In this document: piece by piece, positions 35,081-46,973 of the stretch
Layout: every line of letters starts with the position of its first letter
Position numbering within the stretch: the stretch's first letter is position 1
Source: Mortierella sp. BCC40632
Taxonomy: Eukaryota > Mortierellomycota > Mortierellomycetes > Mortierellales > Mortierellaceae
Assembly: GCA_011634665.1 (NCBI GenBank)
Contig: WAEK01000012.1
Coordinates: forward strand, 248,001 to 312,000
Length of the DNA stretch: 64,000 nt
Direction: 5' to 3'
The notes under the pieces: model-generated
The model's input: the letters and a program-made list of their open reading frames with translations, nothing else
The model's database searches: none
What the model was told of the DNA's origin: nothing
Translations under genes and position numbers: made by a program

Positions 35081-36746
35081 CCTCCTTGCGGATATCAAAG
35101 TTTTGGTGTGTCGCAATCTGAGAAAGGACAGGGATAAATCCGGCATCAACCACTTTGGCCAAGTCATTTGCAGTGTGGTCCGCAGTGATGTTGGACATTA
35201 ACCAGAGACTCTCTTTCTTCACTGGTCTATTTGGTGTAGAGGAAAAAGAGGAATAGGAGAGGGAAGGAGGGAGGTCAGCGAGATGACACCAAGGGATACG
35301 AAAGACATCAGTATCAGGTGCTCATATTGCAGTCATCCTTGAGCATGCAATATCTCTTCTTCTTTCCTCCTCCTCCTCTATTTGGTACCTGCAGTCGGAC
35401 TGAATAAATTGGAGCATTGCAGTCAAAAATCCAGGCTCGTTCACAATTTCAGAAGTGTTGTTATCGGGTCCACTAGCAATATTCCCCAGAGCTCGGATCA
35501 GAGGGATGGCCAATGCCTTTTGATCCAAGAAATCTTTGAGTGGGGCGACCAAAAGAGGAACAAGTCGATGCTCAATCAGCTGAGTGCTTGCATTGTCCTT
35601 TCCAGAAGTTAGATACACAACGACCCAGGCAGCCTCAGAAATGACCGCTGGCTCCTACAAAGGGGGATGGTGCGGAGGATACAAGGTATGCGATAAATCG
35701 AAACAAATTAGTATATTTGTAATGGTCCTTATTTCTTTGTAGAGCCAGTGTAATGGATATTTCGCTTGCTTGTAGCAGGAGAGCTCCTCCTCCCCCTCCC
35801 TTACCGTGTCGGTTCGCAGGTGATGCAGCAACGGTTTGATCAATCCAGCCTTCACAAGAGCTTCATGGTTGGCGTTTTCCCCTCGCGCAAGGTTAGAGAT
35901 AGCGAAGCACGATGTCTGCACTAGGTTGAGATCCTAGGAATGTGATCAATTCAAACAAATAGAGTCGGTGTTATGATTCCAGTTCCACGGATATGTTGGA
36001 TGTTAAAGTAATCTTTTTTTTTTTTTCTTTCTTTCTTTCTGGTCCCGTATCCTATCAATAGGGGAATAAAATCTTTTTGATCAAAGGGTTTTACCGTGGA
36101 TTCCAAAAGCTTGATCAGGGGTGAGAGAACACCATTGTCCTTAAGACGATCTCTAAACTTGGGTCCTTCGGCAGCAATGTTGCCAAGTGCCCAGGCTGCT
36201 TGGTCCACAAGGGCAAGGTTCTGCGAGTCCAGGAACTGGATCAGATGGGGAGCAGTGTTCAAGGCAGCCTCGCAGAGTTCCGGGGATCCACCTGCAGCCA
36301 TGTTGGTGACAACTGTCGCGGCCAATAGCTGTTCATCTGCATCAGTGCCTGTCAACAGTCCCTATTGTGGACGGAGAGAAAGAGAGAAAGAGAAAAAAAT
36401 TAATCAAAAGAGATTGAGACATATTAGGGGAACACGTGCTCATTCCAACGAACCTCAAGGATGGTCAAAAAGTCTTGGTTCGAGACAAACGCCTGGAGAT
36501 TGCGTGACTCCGGGTATGTGGTCAAATAGTCGCTCAGTGTCTTGAGCGCCTCAGTCTTGCTCTCTTTCTCGCCCTAGTAGCCACGGAAGAGATGATGGGA
36601 GCAAGAGAAGAAAAGAAAAGTCAGTGATAGTAGTAGTAGCAGTAAGCCTCAGAAATAACAGCAAAAACATACAAGCGAGAGGAAAGATGGGAAGAGGACA
36701 CGGTCCCGAAGAAGGGGATGGTGGACAAGTCATCAAGGGGAGAAGC

Positions 36747-36780
<34 letters not shown>

Positions 36781-37841
36781 ACTGCAGAAAGGGAAGGCAA
36801 AACGCCAAGTATGTCCTACCTTGAGCTTTGCCTGCAGATCATCCACCTTTTCTGCTTCCAGCTCCACCTCTTCCTCTGTCGTTGGGGGGGAGGGGGGAAG
36901 GAGGGTTTGGGGATAGGGGATGATAGGTTGGGTGGGTATATCGGAGATGATGGGAAGCGGATGAGGAGAGGAGAGGAGAAACAGGACACACACAGCATCA
37001 GACACAGGGAGTCCGGACATTTGCGTCAGGATGGTCATTGGCCCAAGAAACAACAGGCCGTGTCGCAGACCCCGTTGGGTGTGCCGCAAGGGGCGTGCAC
37101 AAGCAGAAGAAGAAGAAAAAGTGGAAGAGAAAGGAAACGCAGAGCCAGAGTGGATCATGCGCAACGCCTTTTTTTTTCTCTTTCTCTCTTTCTCTGTCTC
37201 CTCTGTCTCCTCTCTCTTTTTCTCTCTCTATCTTCTCACCGCACTATTCACAAGTGCAGCCGGTTATTGGATGGTGAAAGCAGAGGACTGTGCGTTGAAT
37301 GGTTGGGACTGAGAGGAAGCGGTCACCTTGCTCCCAAGTCGACGGACATTGCTGGGGGTAACACACGGGCAGGATAGATGTATGGAGAGCGACAGAGCCA
37401 GAAAGTGAAAGAGAGAGAGAGAAAGAGAGGGATTGGAGAGAGACAGGAGAAGAGGCTAGAAAGCGAGTAGGGTGGTGCCCATCCGGAAGAAAAAAAATGG
37501 ATTTCTCACTCACCTCCTGCAGGTTCTTCGGTTGCTTCCTTGGACCGTTTGAACCTCTTGGCACTCACGAGTTCCTCGCGCCGCTGCTTTCGCATCTGAG
37601 CGTCGTCATGAACACGTCGAGAGACGGCTTCCTTTGCGGACTTTGCAATAGGATTGGGTTTGTATAGCGCCTTGAATCTGTCACTACCTTTGCTGCCAGT
37701 CGTGGAGGAGGAGGCGCTGGATGAACCTCCGGCGAGGGCGGGGGATGCGTCCGTGTTCTTGTCGTCATGCTCAGGCGGAGCGGCAGCAGCGGCTTGCTTG
37801 GCAGCCAGGCGCGAGCTTGATCGTAGAGCTCGTCTCTCCAT
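34487..37841 (-). CDS. Importin-alpha-like ARM-repeat protein
   Basis: Eight exons on the minus strand: 37841-37514, 36875-36820, 36573-36454, 36361-36095, 35933-35805, 35654-35389, 35226-35082 and 34921-34487. They join in frame into 581 aa. A basic N-terminal stretch (about residues 65-100, RKQRREELVSAKRFKR) resembles the importin-beta-binding region. It is followed by an acidic linker and 8-9 armadillo repeats at about 130-500. Several repeats keep the W/N ladder that grips nuclear localisation signals (WALGNIA, LWLMSNIT); others have lost one member. The tail is Pro/Gly-rich with no acidic NLS-release peptide I recognise. Ladder decay and the unusual N-terminus make it closer to divergent importin-alpha/TMCO6-type proteins than to canonical SRP1. 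It shares a 436 bp divergent promoter with the Swd2 gene. Confidence 0.85.
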
Positions 37842-38277
37842 GATGTCGTTCTTTCGGTTGGGTGCTCAAAGGTTTCGCGGGGGAAAGGTTGGTTGTTAGT
37901 TGGTTTCCTTGGTCCTTGTTCGCTTCTTCAGTATGGGTAAAAGTGTCGCGTACGACGTTTTTCAGTCAAGTGTTTGCGTGCTGGTGAGAGTTGGGAAGAA
38001 ATAACAGGTGCAACACTGGCACTGGAAAGATAAAAAAAAGGGATGTGGAGAGGTGTGAAGAGCTGTGAGAAAAAAAGAAAAACGAAAAAAAAGGGAAGCG
38101 ACAGGGAGGGGTCACGACAAAGACGTACACTGGGTATAATTATTCTAAATGTACGTAGGCCCTCACATTGTCTCTCCCGCCTATAAGGCCTTTTCTTTGG
38201 CATTCTCGCCATTAGCCTCGACTCGGTTACCATTCTTGCCGCGGGAAACGAAGCAGGACCCTGCAGGACCAGACTCC
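37842..38277. promoter_or_regulatory. Divergent promoter of importin-alpha-like and Swd2 genes
   Basis: Only 436 bp separate the two start codons, so both promoters must lie here. I see no TATA box oriented for either gene, as expected for constitutively expressed genes. An in-frame upstream ATG for the Swd2 frame exists at 38149, but the 43 residues it would add do not resemble the family. Confidence 0.55.
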
Positions 38278-39166
38278 ATGTCCCATCCAGAAAACTACAG
38301 CATCCCAAGTGGCGGTCAGCAGGCAACGCCCATCCAGCTCACACCCACGTTGTTAGGATCTCTCAAGGTCGCAAAGATCTTCAAGGACAATACCCAGATC
38401 ATCACATCCCTCGACTTTGACGACTCGGGAACTAAATGCATTACCAGTGCTCAGGACGAGAGTTTGCATGTCTATGACTGCGTAACGGGAAAGTACGTCT
38501 CAAAGAAACCCCTTTTGTTTTGCCCAGCCCAACTACTCCACAATAACTTGAGTTTTGCCTTTTCTCTGTGTACCCACTGTCCAGGACAATACTTTCTCTC
38601 CTTTACGAGCAGACTATCGACTCCTTCCTTACGCGTATTCAATTTGCTCCATCGGCTCGTGTATCTCTTCTCTAGACTGGACAAGACGCTATTCAGTAAA
38701 AAATACGGAGTTCACTTGGCACGTTTCACGCACCGGTCTACTAACGTTGTCTACGCGTCTACAAAGGAAGATGGTAAAGACACTCATCAACACGAAGTGG
38801 GGACACTCTGAAGGACAGTAACATAGTATCATCGACAGAGATGGTTCGCTGTTCTTTAATTTTATAGGAATGTGTCAGGAGCCTTCTTTCACTTTTTTTT
38901 GATCCACTACCTGTGATCTACAATGAGGGATCGAGAGACAAGTCATTTTACTGACAAATTACGTGGTACTTAACGTCTGATCATGTTTGTTTTTACCATG
39001 ACCAATAGACACGTTACGCTACCTCTCTTTGCACGACAACAAATACATCCGCTACTTTCGTGGCCATGAGAAAAAGTAAGAAGAGTATCAGGACAGGAGT
39101 ATGGGGTGAATTTGCTCCGCAACCAAGAAAAAAAAAATACCCTTTTCTCATCAGCTATGATATGCA

Positions 39167-39202
<36 letters not shown>

Positions 39203-40433
39203 GGTGATAGGGTAGTAGCGCTCGAAATGTCTCCTGTCGACGACCAGTTCATTGCTGGCAGTGAGGACGCCGTACGACTCTGGGATCTCCGCAGCCCAAA
39301 TTGTCAGGTATTGCACATATATTGTGGATTATCCAGTCTTCTGGTTTAATTCACTTTTTATCCTTCAATCAATATTGGTTTCCTTCAGGAAGTGTGCAGA
39401 AACATGGAGTGCTTCCTAACTCTTTCCCACTCTCAAAAAAAAAAAAAAAAAAAAAAAAAAATGTGTTCTAGGGTGCTGTCTCGATTGTTGGAAGACCTGC
39501 AGTAGCATTTGACCCTAGTGGACTTGTTTTTGCAATAGCTCTGGGCTGTACCCTCCGTCTCTATGATCTCAAGTGTTTTGATCAGGTAACTTGATGGAAC
39601 ATGTTCTTTTTTTTTTTTTTTTGCTTCCTCTTCATTTCTTTGATTACTGCTCTTTCCATCGCTCACACTCAACTATTCTCCTCATCCTCCTCTCCGTCCT
39701 GTTTGACTTGAAATTCTGCATCGACATAGGGCCCCTTCAAGACGGCCGAAATTGGTCAATCCCTCGGTATCAACCCAACAACCATTGTCGCAACCCAACT
39801 CGAATTTAGCTCAGATGGCAAGGATATTCTCGTGACCACCTCAGCAGATGCCCACTATATCGTTGACTCGTTCGATGCAACGACGAAATTCAGACTTGTT
39901 GGTCACTACAGCTATAGCAACGAGGCATTCCAGAGTGGTGGGGAAACCTCTTGGACCCCCGATGGCCGGTTTGTCTTTTCGGGCTCCAAGGATGGAGGCA
40001 TTTATGTTTGGGATATTGCTAAGGCCACAGCAGATGCTGCTGCTGCCGGCTCTGGAGTTGCGAATACTTATCTCAATGGGACCAATGGAAGTAGCGGGAA
40101 TGGGGGTAATAACTCGAGTCTTCTTGGTGCCAATGGTGAGCTGAGGCCGTTTAAGGTGTTGAAAGCGCACGGAACCCCAAGTCATATTGTTGCCTTTAAT
40201 CCAAAATATCTAATGATGGTCAGCGGGTCTACAGAACTGGTAAGTGCATTTTCTGTCTTCATTTTTTTTTTCTTTATGTGTTTGTCTGTGTTGGATATAG
40301 TAGCGAGACAACAGTAAGCTCACCATTCTCTCTCTCTACTTTTTATGCTCTGACGTAGGCATTCTGGGAACCAGATCCGAACGCCATCGGTATGGATGCT
40401 CTGCACGATTTTTCAAAAGGAGGGAGGCACTAA
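38278..40433 (+). CDS. swd2: WD40 protein Swd2/WDR82, COMPASS and CPF subunit
   Basis: Seven exons: 38278-38492, 38676-38773, 39009-39075, 39211-39307, 39472-39585, 39730-40239 and 40359-40433, joining in frame into 391 aa. Diagnostic Swd2/WDR82 blocks are all present: KVAKIFKDN near the start, [36 protein letters not shown] and [10 protein letters not shown]. The family links the Set1/COMPASS H3K4 methyltransferase and the cleavage/polyadenylation-phosphatase complex to RNA polymerase II, in the nucleus. It is longer than the roughly 313 aa human protein because of a Gly/Asn/Ser-rich insert (about residues 300-345) before the last blade and a C-terminal extension after AFWEPD. The start at 38278 gives the expected N-terminal length. 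Confidence 0.93.
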
Positions 40434-40476
40434 CACCTAGTTTTGAATGCCTTGTGGACAACTACACAATAAATGG

Positions 40477-40514
<38 letters not shown>

Positions 40515-41407
40515 GGACCGTGGTGTCCAGAGTCAAAAAGGTATCCGAAGGGTAAATCGGCATGAGTTTTTTTTTTTTTTTTTTTCGGAGTCTGACTAAA
40601 AAGGGAGTCATTGTCAAGGAGTTGGCGTCCAATGAGAGGATAGAGGACAAGACCAGCAGAGAGAGAGCTAGGATTTGGTTTCTTCCTCAACCAAGTGGCA
40701 CAATTTTTTTTGGGGGGTGGGGGTGGGAGGGGAGGTGTGGAGGGCGAGGGGTTTAACTGAGAACCACTTGGGCCTGGCTCCTATCTGAATGTCCATGTTC
40801 AAATGTTGACTAAAGAATTACACAACGGTAACCTATGAAACTGCATTGTCTATTTTTGTCTATGTCCCACTTGCATTCTCACCAACTGGTCGACTTTCGA
40901 CCCACCATGCCCTTAAAAAAAAAAAAAAAAAAAAGTTATCACTAAGAAGTCTATGCAGGGCGCGCTTAGAACCAGATTGTAAACTTTGACAACCTGGGCA
41001 TTTGCCTACAGGTTGGATGTGAAAGTGCCGTGTACAGATTAGGTCATTTCCGTATCATTGGCCCTCCCACATCCACCTCACCAATACTCCCTAGAGCCGT
41101 CGCCCGCTCGATTGTCAGCCGAATTTCCCTCCAAGCAGGAGCATGCACTACTTGCAGGAGAGGTCTCTGCCATACAATCGGATCAGTTGAGCAAGTGATG
41201 AAGAATGTGCAAAGTTTTTATTTGTTGTTGTTGTAGTTGTTGTAGTTGTTTTTTTTTTTCTTAATTTTTTTTTTTCTCTATAAGAGGGTGCTCCGTCTTC
41301 ACGCCGTTTGCTTTTTCGGAAAATGGGAGGAGGGAGGATGGGGGAATAAAAAGAAAAAAGATGTGAATAGTAGAGATCGCAATTAGGTGAATATTTACAG
41401 CGTGAAT

Positions 41408-41467
<60 letters not shown>

Positions 41468-41557
41468 AAAGATTGGAGGAGAGAGGAGAGATGGTTTAAC
41501 AATTGATAATCTCTTGCAGTCGGTGCTATATTAGGATCGACGATCCTTCACTCTGGA
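40434..41557. other. Intergenic between convergent genes
   Basis: No gene was seen. It holds poly(T) runs near 40480-40508 and 40567-40585, a poly(A) run near 40916-40934 and an AAAG tetranucleotide run at about 41408-41469. It is 3' flank of both Swd2 and the Zn2Cys6 gene. Confidence 0.6.
41408..41469. repeat. (AAAG)n microsatellite
   Basis: About fifteen uninterrupted AAAG units, located 90-150 bp beyond the stop codon of the minus-strand Zn2Cys6 gene. Confidence 0.9.
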
Positions 41558-44500
41558 CTATTGCTGCTGCTGAGTCAGGATGCTGAGGTTACCGGTCGGT
41601 GCTCCCAAAAAGAAGTCATACTCCGAAACCGGCTGCGGCTGACTGGTCATCATCATGGATGGCGGTGGCGGCAGTGGCTGGCTTGTAATCGGAGCTAGTT
41701 GCGGTGGTAGAATCGTTGCCCCCGAGACCGTGGATCCAGCGACAGAAGAAATAATCGCCGGCGATGAGTACGAAACCTGTGGGTCAAGGACTGATGAGCC
41801 TACAAGTGTGTTCATGGCTGACACTACCACCCCTTCTCGAGTTGTCGCTGGATCCCCCAAAAGATCGCCCCGAGTCACACTCTGCGACAACGGATGGGCA
41901 CGGTTATGGGGAGTAGAGCTGGCGCTGCTAGCACTACTGACATTCAATTGCATCGCGTTGCTCTGTTCCATGCTGTTCGGAGTCGTTAGATCGGGGAGCC
42001 CACCAAACATGGGTGTTGGAGCCTTGATAGTGTTACTGACAATGCTCATACTGCCACTGCTAAGAGCACTGCTGACTGGACCATTGGTCCCAAGCTCGAC
42101 CGAACCTTGCATTCCTCCCCCTCCTCCATTCTGCATGTATACTAACCAATCATCCGTATCCATCGACGTTGGTAATCCCCATAGTGAGGACGAGAATGGG
42201 TTCTGGTATGTATTGAGTGGTGTGGCTGAAGATGGCTCAACCGGTGATTGTAAAATTCCTTTGCTTGCCACGGTCGCCGTACCAGGTGCAGCAAAAGGGT
42301 CCATCAATGTAGCTGTTGCATTTGGACCCGTTCCAAGGTTGGTATTAATCTGATCAGGAATGTTGGGGAAATATCCGCTTGGACTGGGCGCCGAACTGGT
42401 GGGTGCGGAGGAGGTGGCCGGCCCCGATGAAATAGAACCACTAGGTGAGGGTGAAGTGTTCTTTCCGTGACGAGGTCGTCGAGGGAGTGGTGCATGACCC
42501 AAAGCTAGCCCTGGATGTGTTTTAAATTGAACCGGTGCGTGACCATGATGATGGTGAGCCACTGGGCTATAATAGGGAGTGGGCGAAAAGTGTCGAGAGT
42601 TACGGCCCATGGGTTCCATTTGCTTTGCCTCTGATCGTTGGTAGTATCCCATGATCTGGTCAACATCAAATGCGAATGTCTGCTGATTAGGGACGGTGGC
42701 GGCTGCAACCAAGTCCGCTTGGCTGACGGCGGCCGCACACGTCTTTTGCTTGAGATCATCAACACTGCTAAGGGGCATGTTCTTGAAGGCTATTTGATAA
42801 GGAGAGGAGGAGGAGGAGGAGGAGGAGCATTAGTGTCTAATGACAAGTCATCAAGCCATCCTGTGGTTCAAATGGAGAAGATATTGAAGAGTGTGAAAAC
42901 TATACCTTCAATAGAACATCCAAGGCTAATGTTGCGAGCTTCAAGCAACTGTCGAATGTTCACGCCACACCAAACAGCAGTGATCCAAACATCCTCCAAT
43001 ACGGATAAGCACTTTAAGGTCTCAATCGTTCTCAATTTGGCTGAGGCAGCCAGAACGGGATCAGTGCTAGTGCAGTTGGTTATATGGACGAGACTTGCTG
43101 TAAAAAAGATGAAGACAGCGTGATGGAGAAGACCCTTTAGTCGAGGAACACCTCGTTTCTCATCGGTCGATCTCATCAGGTTGCTACCCATTTCAATGAT
43201 ATTATTGGCTGCAGAGGTGCAGATTGACAATGAGATGGCAGGATCGTTGGTCGACTTGTGAGACGACTGATGGCTGTAGGGACGGTGGAGCAAGATAAGG
43301 ATTGCGTAGAATGTCATATGCAATGTACAGACAAAAGTACCGGGCTCCTGTTGTACGGATCGGAACTGGAGATGCGGAGGTAGTGTGAGGAGCCAGTCTG
43401 TCAACTCTTTATCCAATTGTTCCAGCGGCGCAGGATTAGTCATCGAGGAGGTAGAGAGCGAAGATGCTTTGGACAAGGGGCTGTAAAGGCTGACCATGAC
43501 CCTGCCAAGGATTCTCATTAGTGAAGCCAGATAGACAAAGTTTTTGTCCGCACGGGGTGAGGGTCCTGCTATCGGGGTGGTAGCATTGTCCATGATGAAC
43601 TCGGTTTGATCTTCTTCGAGGCCTTCAGGATAGATCGCGTCGACATCGTGTTCGGTAATACCCTGTGAAATACAAACTGTATTAGTATTGAAATATAGAG
43701 AGGAAATACAAAGAGCCATCCTAAATACACACAGACCCTTACCTGAGGTCTACCAAATGATGCTGAGATAATGCGATCTGCCATAAAACACGACCACCAG
43801 ATTCGATTGCGCTCCTCGCGTTCCACTGGAGAAAACTTTGAGCCCAACTTTAGACAGTTGCGGTGAAGACCCAGATGTTGAGCCATCCGAACAGCGATTC
43901 CGACAAGCATCCATGCCTTGTGTCCATGACCGGTACCGAACTGTTGGAAGGCCATGAGGACCAGAGCTCCAACACAGTCAATGTCTGGCGAGTCATAGAG
44001 CGCGTCTAGGATTACCTTGGCCCTGTCTGCGAATTTTGCTCCGACAGTCTCTGGCTTGGCGGGGTCTGTTCGAAAAGAGATATCGTCCGAGAATCTGGAC
44101 GCTATAGCAAAGATCGCGTTCAAAAGAAGTAAAAATTGTGGCGAGTAATCGCGGTCTCGCAGCCGCTTGATAAGCTTGGACCGGACAATGACCGGTGCAA
44201 AAGGGTAGGCAAATCTGAAGTACAGGTTGATCAAGTGGGTCATGACCTCAGGATCGGGCAGGTCAGGGTTTTCAGAGATTTTACGCTGTGCTTCTACGCC
44301 TTCATAATAGATGCTGCTATGCCAGGGAGTGCCGCGGCTATAGAACATGGGAGAAGACTTGCCTACATAGCGCTCGCGGCCTGTGTAGTCCAATGAAAGG
44401 TGGCCAAGCTCTTCATCCAGTTCGTCGACGTCATGACTCGGGGGTGTGTTCATGCTTGGGGCGGACGGAGATTCACCATGATCTCCGACCGAGTGCTCTG

Positions 44501-45890
44501 AGCTCAGCACGGGCGAGGGAGAGCTGAGCGACTGATAGGTATTCTCGCGCATCAGGTCACGGTGCAGACCGGCCTTGGTGGTGTCCATCACTTGGCTAGG
44601 GGGGCTTTCCACGACCGTTGGCGAGGAGGCGTCAGGACTATCGCTCGAGTCCCGCGGAGTGTCAAACACCCGACCTGGATGCGGCTGTTGGACAAACTGC
44701 ATTTGGGTAGGATACTGTAGCATATGCTGTTGCTGTTGATTATGCTGCTGTTGCTGTTGCTGAAGCTGTTGTTGCTGCTGCTGTTGATGTTGGTGTTGGT
44801 GTTGATGCTGATGTTGCTGTTGGAACTGCTGTCGCTGTTGTTGTTGGTGTTGTTGCTGCAGGTAACCTGCGTAGTCAGTGTATGGGATAAGCTGTTGCTG
44901 TCCAAGCGGCTGAATAAGTTGATGAGGCTGCTGCGGTACCCGCGGCGGGATTGGGTGGGTCTGGTAGTGACCATCGTCCCTCGTGGACCGGGCCCTGGGC
45001 ATCATAAACTCGCCGGGAAGCTCGTCTTCTCGAACGAGCCCACCGACAATGGCCTCCATGCGATGCAACCGGTCTTCGATAGCATTGATATAGCCTAGAG
45101 AAAGTGGTGAAGAGGGTGCGCGATAAGGGACAAAATGTGAGCGAATGTAAACACGGTTTACTTCCTCTCTCCCCTTTCCTTTTTGTCGTCTGAGAATTGA
45201 GTAAATTTGGTCAACGGAATGCCACTTACGTCCTGCTCCCTTTGGGGGACCCCGCTTCTTGGTAGGATCCAGATAAAGGCCTAGTTCCGCACGGAGGAGG
45301 AATACACAGGGCATGGTTAATGCGAGAGCTCTCTCTGGCTCCAGTGGAGCAGTCCCCCCCCCTCTCTCTTCTCCTTCCCTTGCGCCCATTGCATCACCAA
45401 CAAACATGTACATACATGGGATATTCAGAAGCTCACAGCTGGAGCAGACGTCGCCCTTGGCATCTAGAGTGAACAAGAGGTCCGTCATAGACAGGGCGGA
45501 ATTAGTTTTTTCGCTGTTGTCGTCGTTGGAGCGCCTCTGGTGTAGAGATCGGGCTCGCCTTTTTTCTCTCTCTCTCCTTTCTTCGCCCATGGAACAGCCG
45601 CGGTGGAGCCATGGGTGAGGAAAAGTACGAGAAACGGTTAGACTAAAAACTGCATGTTTATAGAGTTCTTTGCTGCAGCACTTACCACACTTGATCTTTT
45701 TCCTACCCGATCATCAATAGATGAATAAAAGAGATACAAGAGAAATTGATCGGGTGTGGGTGGGAAAGAAGGAGGAGAAGCCAAAGGAAGAAGACAAGGA
45801 CAGTCAGTCAGTCGGTCAGTCAGCAACCAGGCAACCAGTCAAAAGCTTTACTCTAGGACTCTAGGAGCAATAGAAGGATCCCATTCTTCT

Positions 45891-45926
<36 letters not shown>

Positions 45927-46180
45927 TACTCGATCGCCCCCAATGGGCACCGGTGGGGCACCAGCAGCCAAAAAGGGTTGGGTGAACAAAGGGGATCGCC
46001 GTTTTTCCTTCTCTCACCACAACTGGTCTCTCCGAAGCTATCGGGACTGGGAGTGGGGATCGAAAAAAGAAAACTTACTTCCTACAGTTGTCACAGGCTT
46101 CGATCAATATATTAGACCAGGTGAGGCAAAGACAAGAGGTAGAGGAGACCGGTGCGGAACAAGAAAGAGATAAAGTGAGC

Positions 46181-46211
<31 letters not shown>

Positions 46212-46466
46212 GTGTTGGTTAGGACAAGGTTCAATCAGCGAGGACAAAGTGAACAGCAGAGCAGTCCACAACGTGGATGGGAACATGGAGCATGATTTGC
46301 ATGGTTGGTAGAGACAATGCAAAGAAGCAGACTCCGCCACCAAGACAGAGTTGATGGATTCTGTGATGCGAAAAAAAAAAGTGACAGAAAAGCCGAATAG
46401 AGCGGAATTCATACCTTTGGTAACCCGCTGTCGTTCCTTGTGTTCTTTTTGTTCCTTCTCGGCCAT
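41558..46466 (-). CDS. Zn2Cys6 transcription factor with fungal-specific domain
   Basis: Eight exons: 46466-46415, 46097-46079 (19 nt), 45702-45686 (17 nt), 45463-45416, 45280-45230, 45094-43743, 43662-42906 and 42789-41558. They join in frame into 1175 aa. The zinc cluster, residues 19-46, has perfect C-x2-C-x6-C-x6-C-x2-C-x6-C spacing but is read from five exons. A Lys/Arg-Gly-Pro-Pro-Lys-Gly linker and a heptad-like dimerisation segment (YINAIEDRLHRMEAI) follow. Next come a long Gln/His-rich region (about 115-210) and the fungal-specific transcription factor domain at about 320-600, with IWWSCFMADRIISASFGRPQ as its landmark. The C-terminal 400 residues are Ser/Pro/Thr-rich and end in four Gln. 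This is a nuclear DNA-binding regulator, probably a dimer on CGG-containing sites; its targets cannot be told from sequence. Confidence 0.88.
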
Positions 46467-46940
46467 GGCGCAGTGGAGGTGGAGGGTGGAAGTAGAAGTG
46501 GAAGAGGTGAGAGTGGGGGAGGTGAAAGTTGGACTTGGAAGAGCACTTGAAGGAATGGATTCGATTTATGTCGGGGAGTCACTTTGGCGGCGTGGTGTTG
46601 CGCTGTGGCCGATTTGAACACAAGAGCACTCGTGCGATGGATGGATGCAGTTTAGGTAGGGTGGTGGGAATGAGCACTCCGTTGGGATGGGCAAATAGGA
46701 GGATTTGCAAGTTTCGGCGGAGAAGAGATTAACGGGCCGATGGATGGATAGACAGATGGGAGGAGAGGAGATTTCCAGATTTCCAGATTTGGCCAGATCG
46801 GACAGATGGATGGAAAAAAATGGCAGGCGATGATGACCCGATACAGAATGAATGCAGGATGGATCAACACCAGAGAGCGTATAAAAAGACAGTGAACTCG
46901 CGAGAAGAGAAGAGAAAGAAGAGAAGAAAAAAAAAAAAAA

Positions 46941-46973
<33 letters not shown>

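Noticed and set aside
38149..38277. Upstream in-frame start for Swd2
   Set aside because: The 43 extra residues are not family-like and would leave almost no promoter space from the divergent gene.
41655..42353. 232-codon plus-strand ORF
   Set aside because: It is the antisense shadow of the last exon of the Zn2Cys6 gene.
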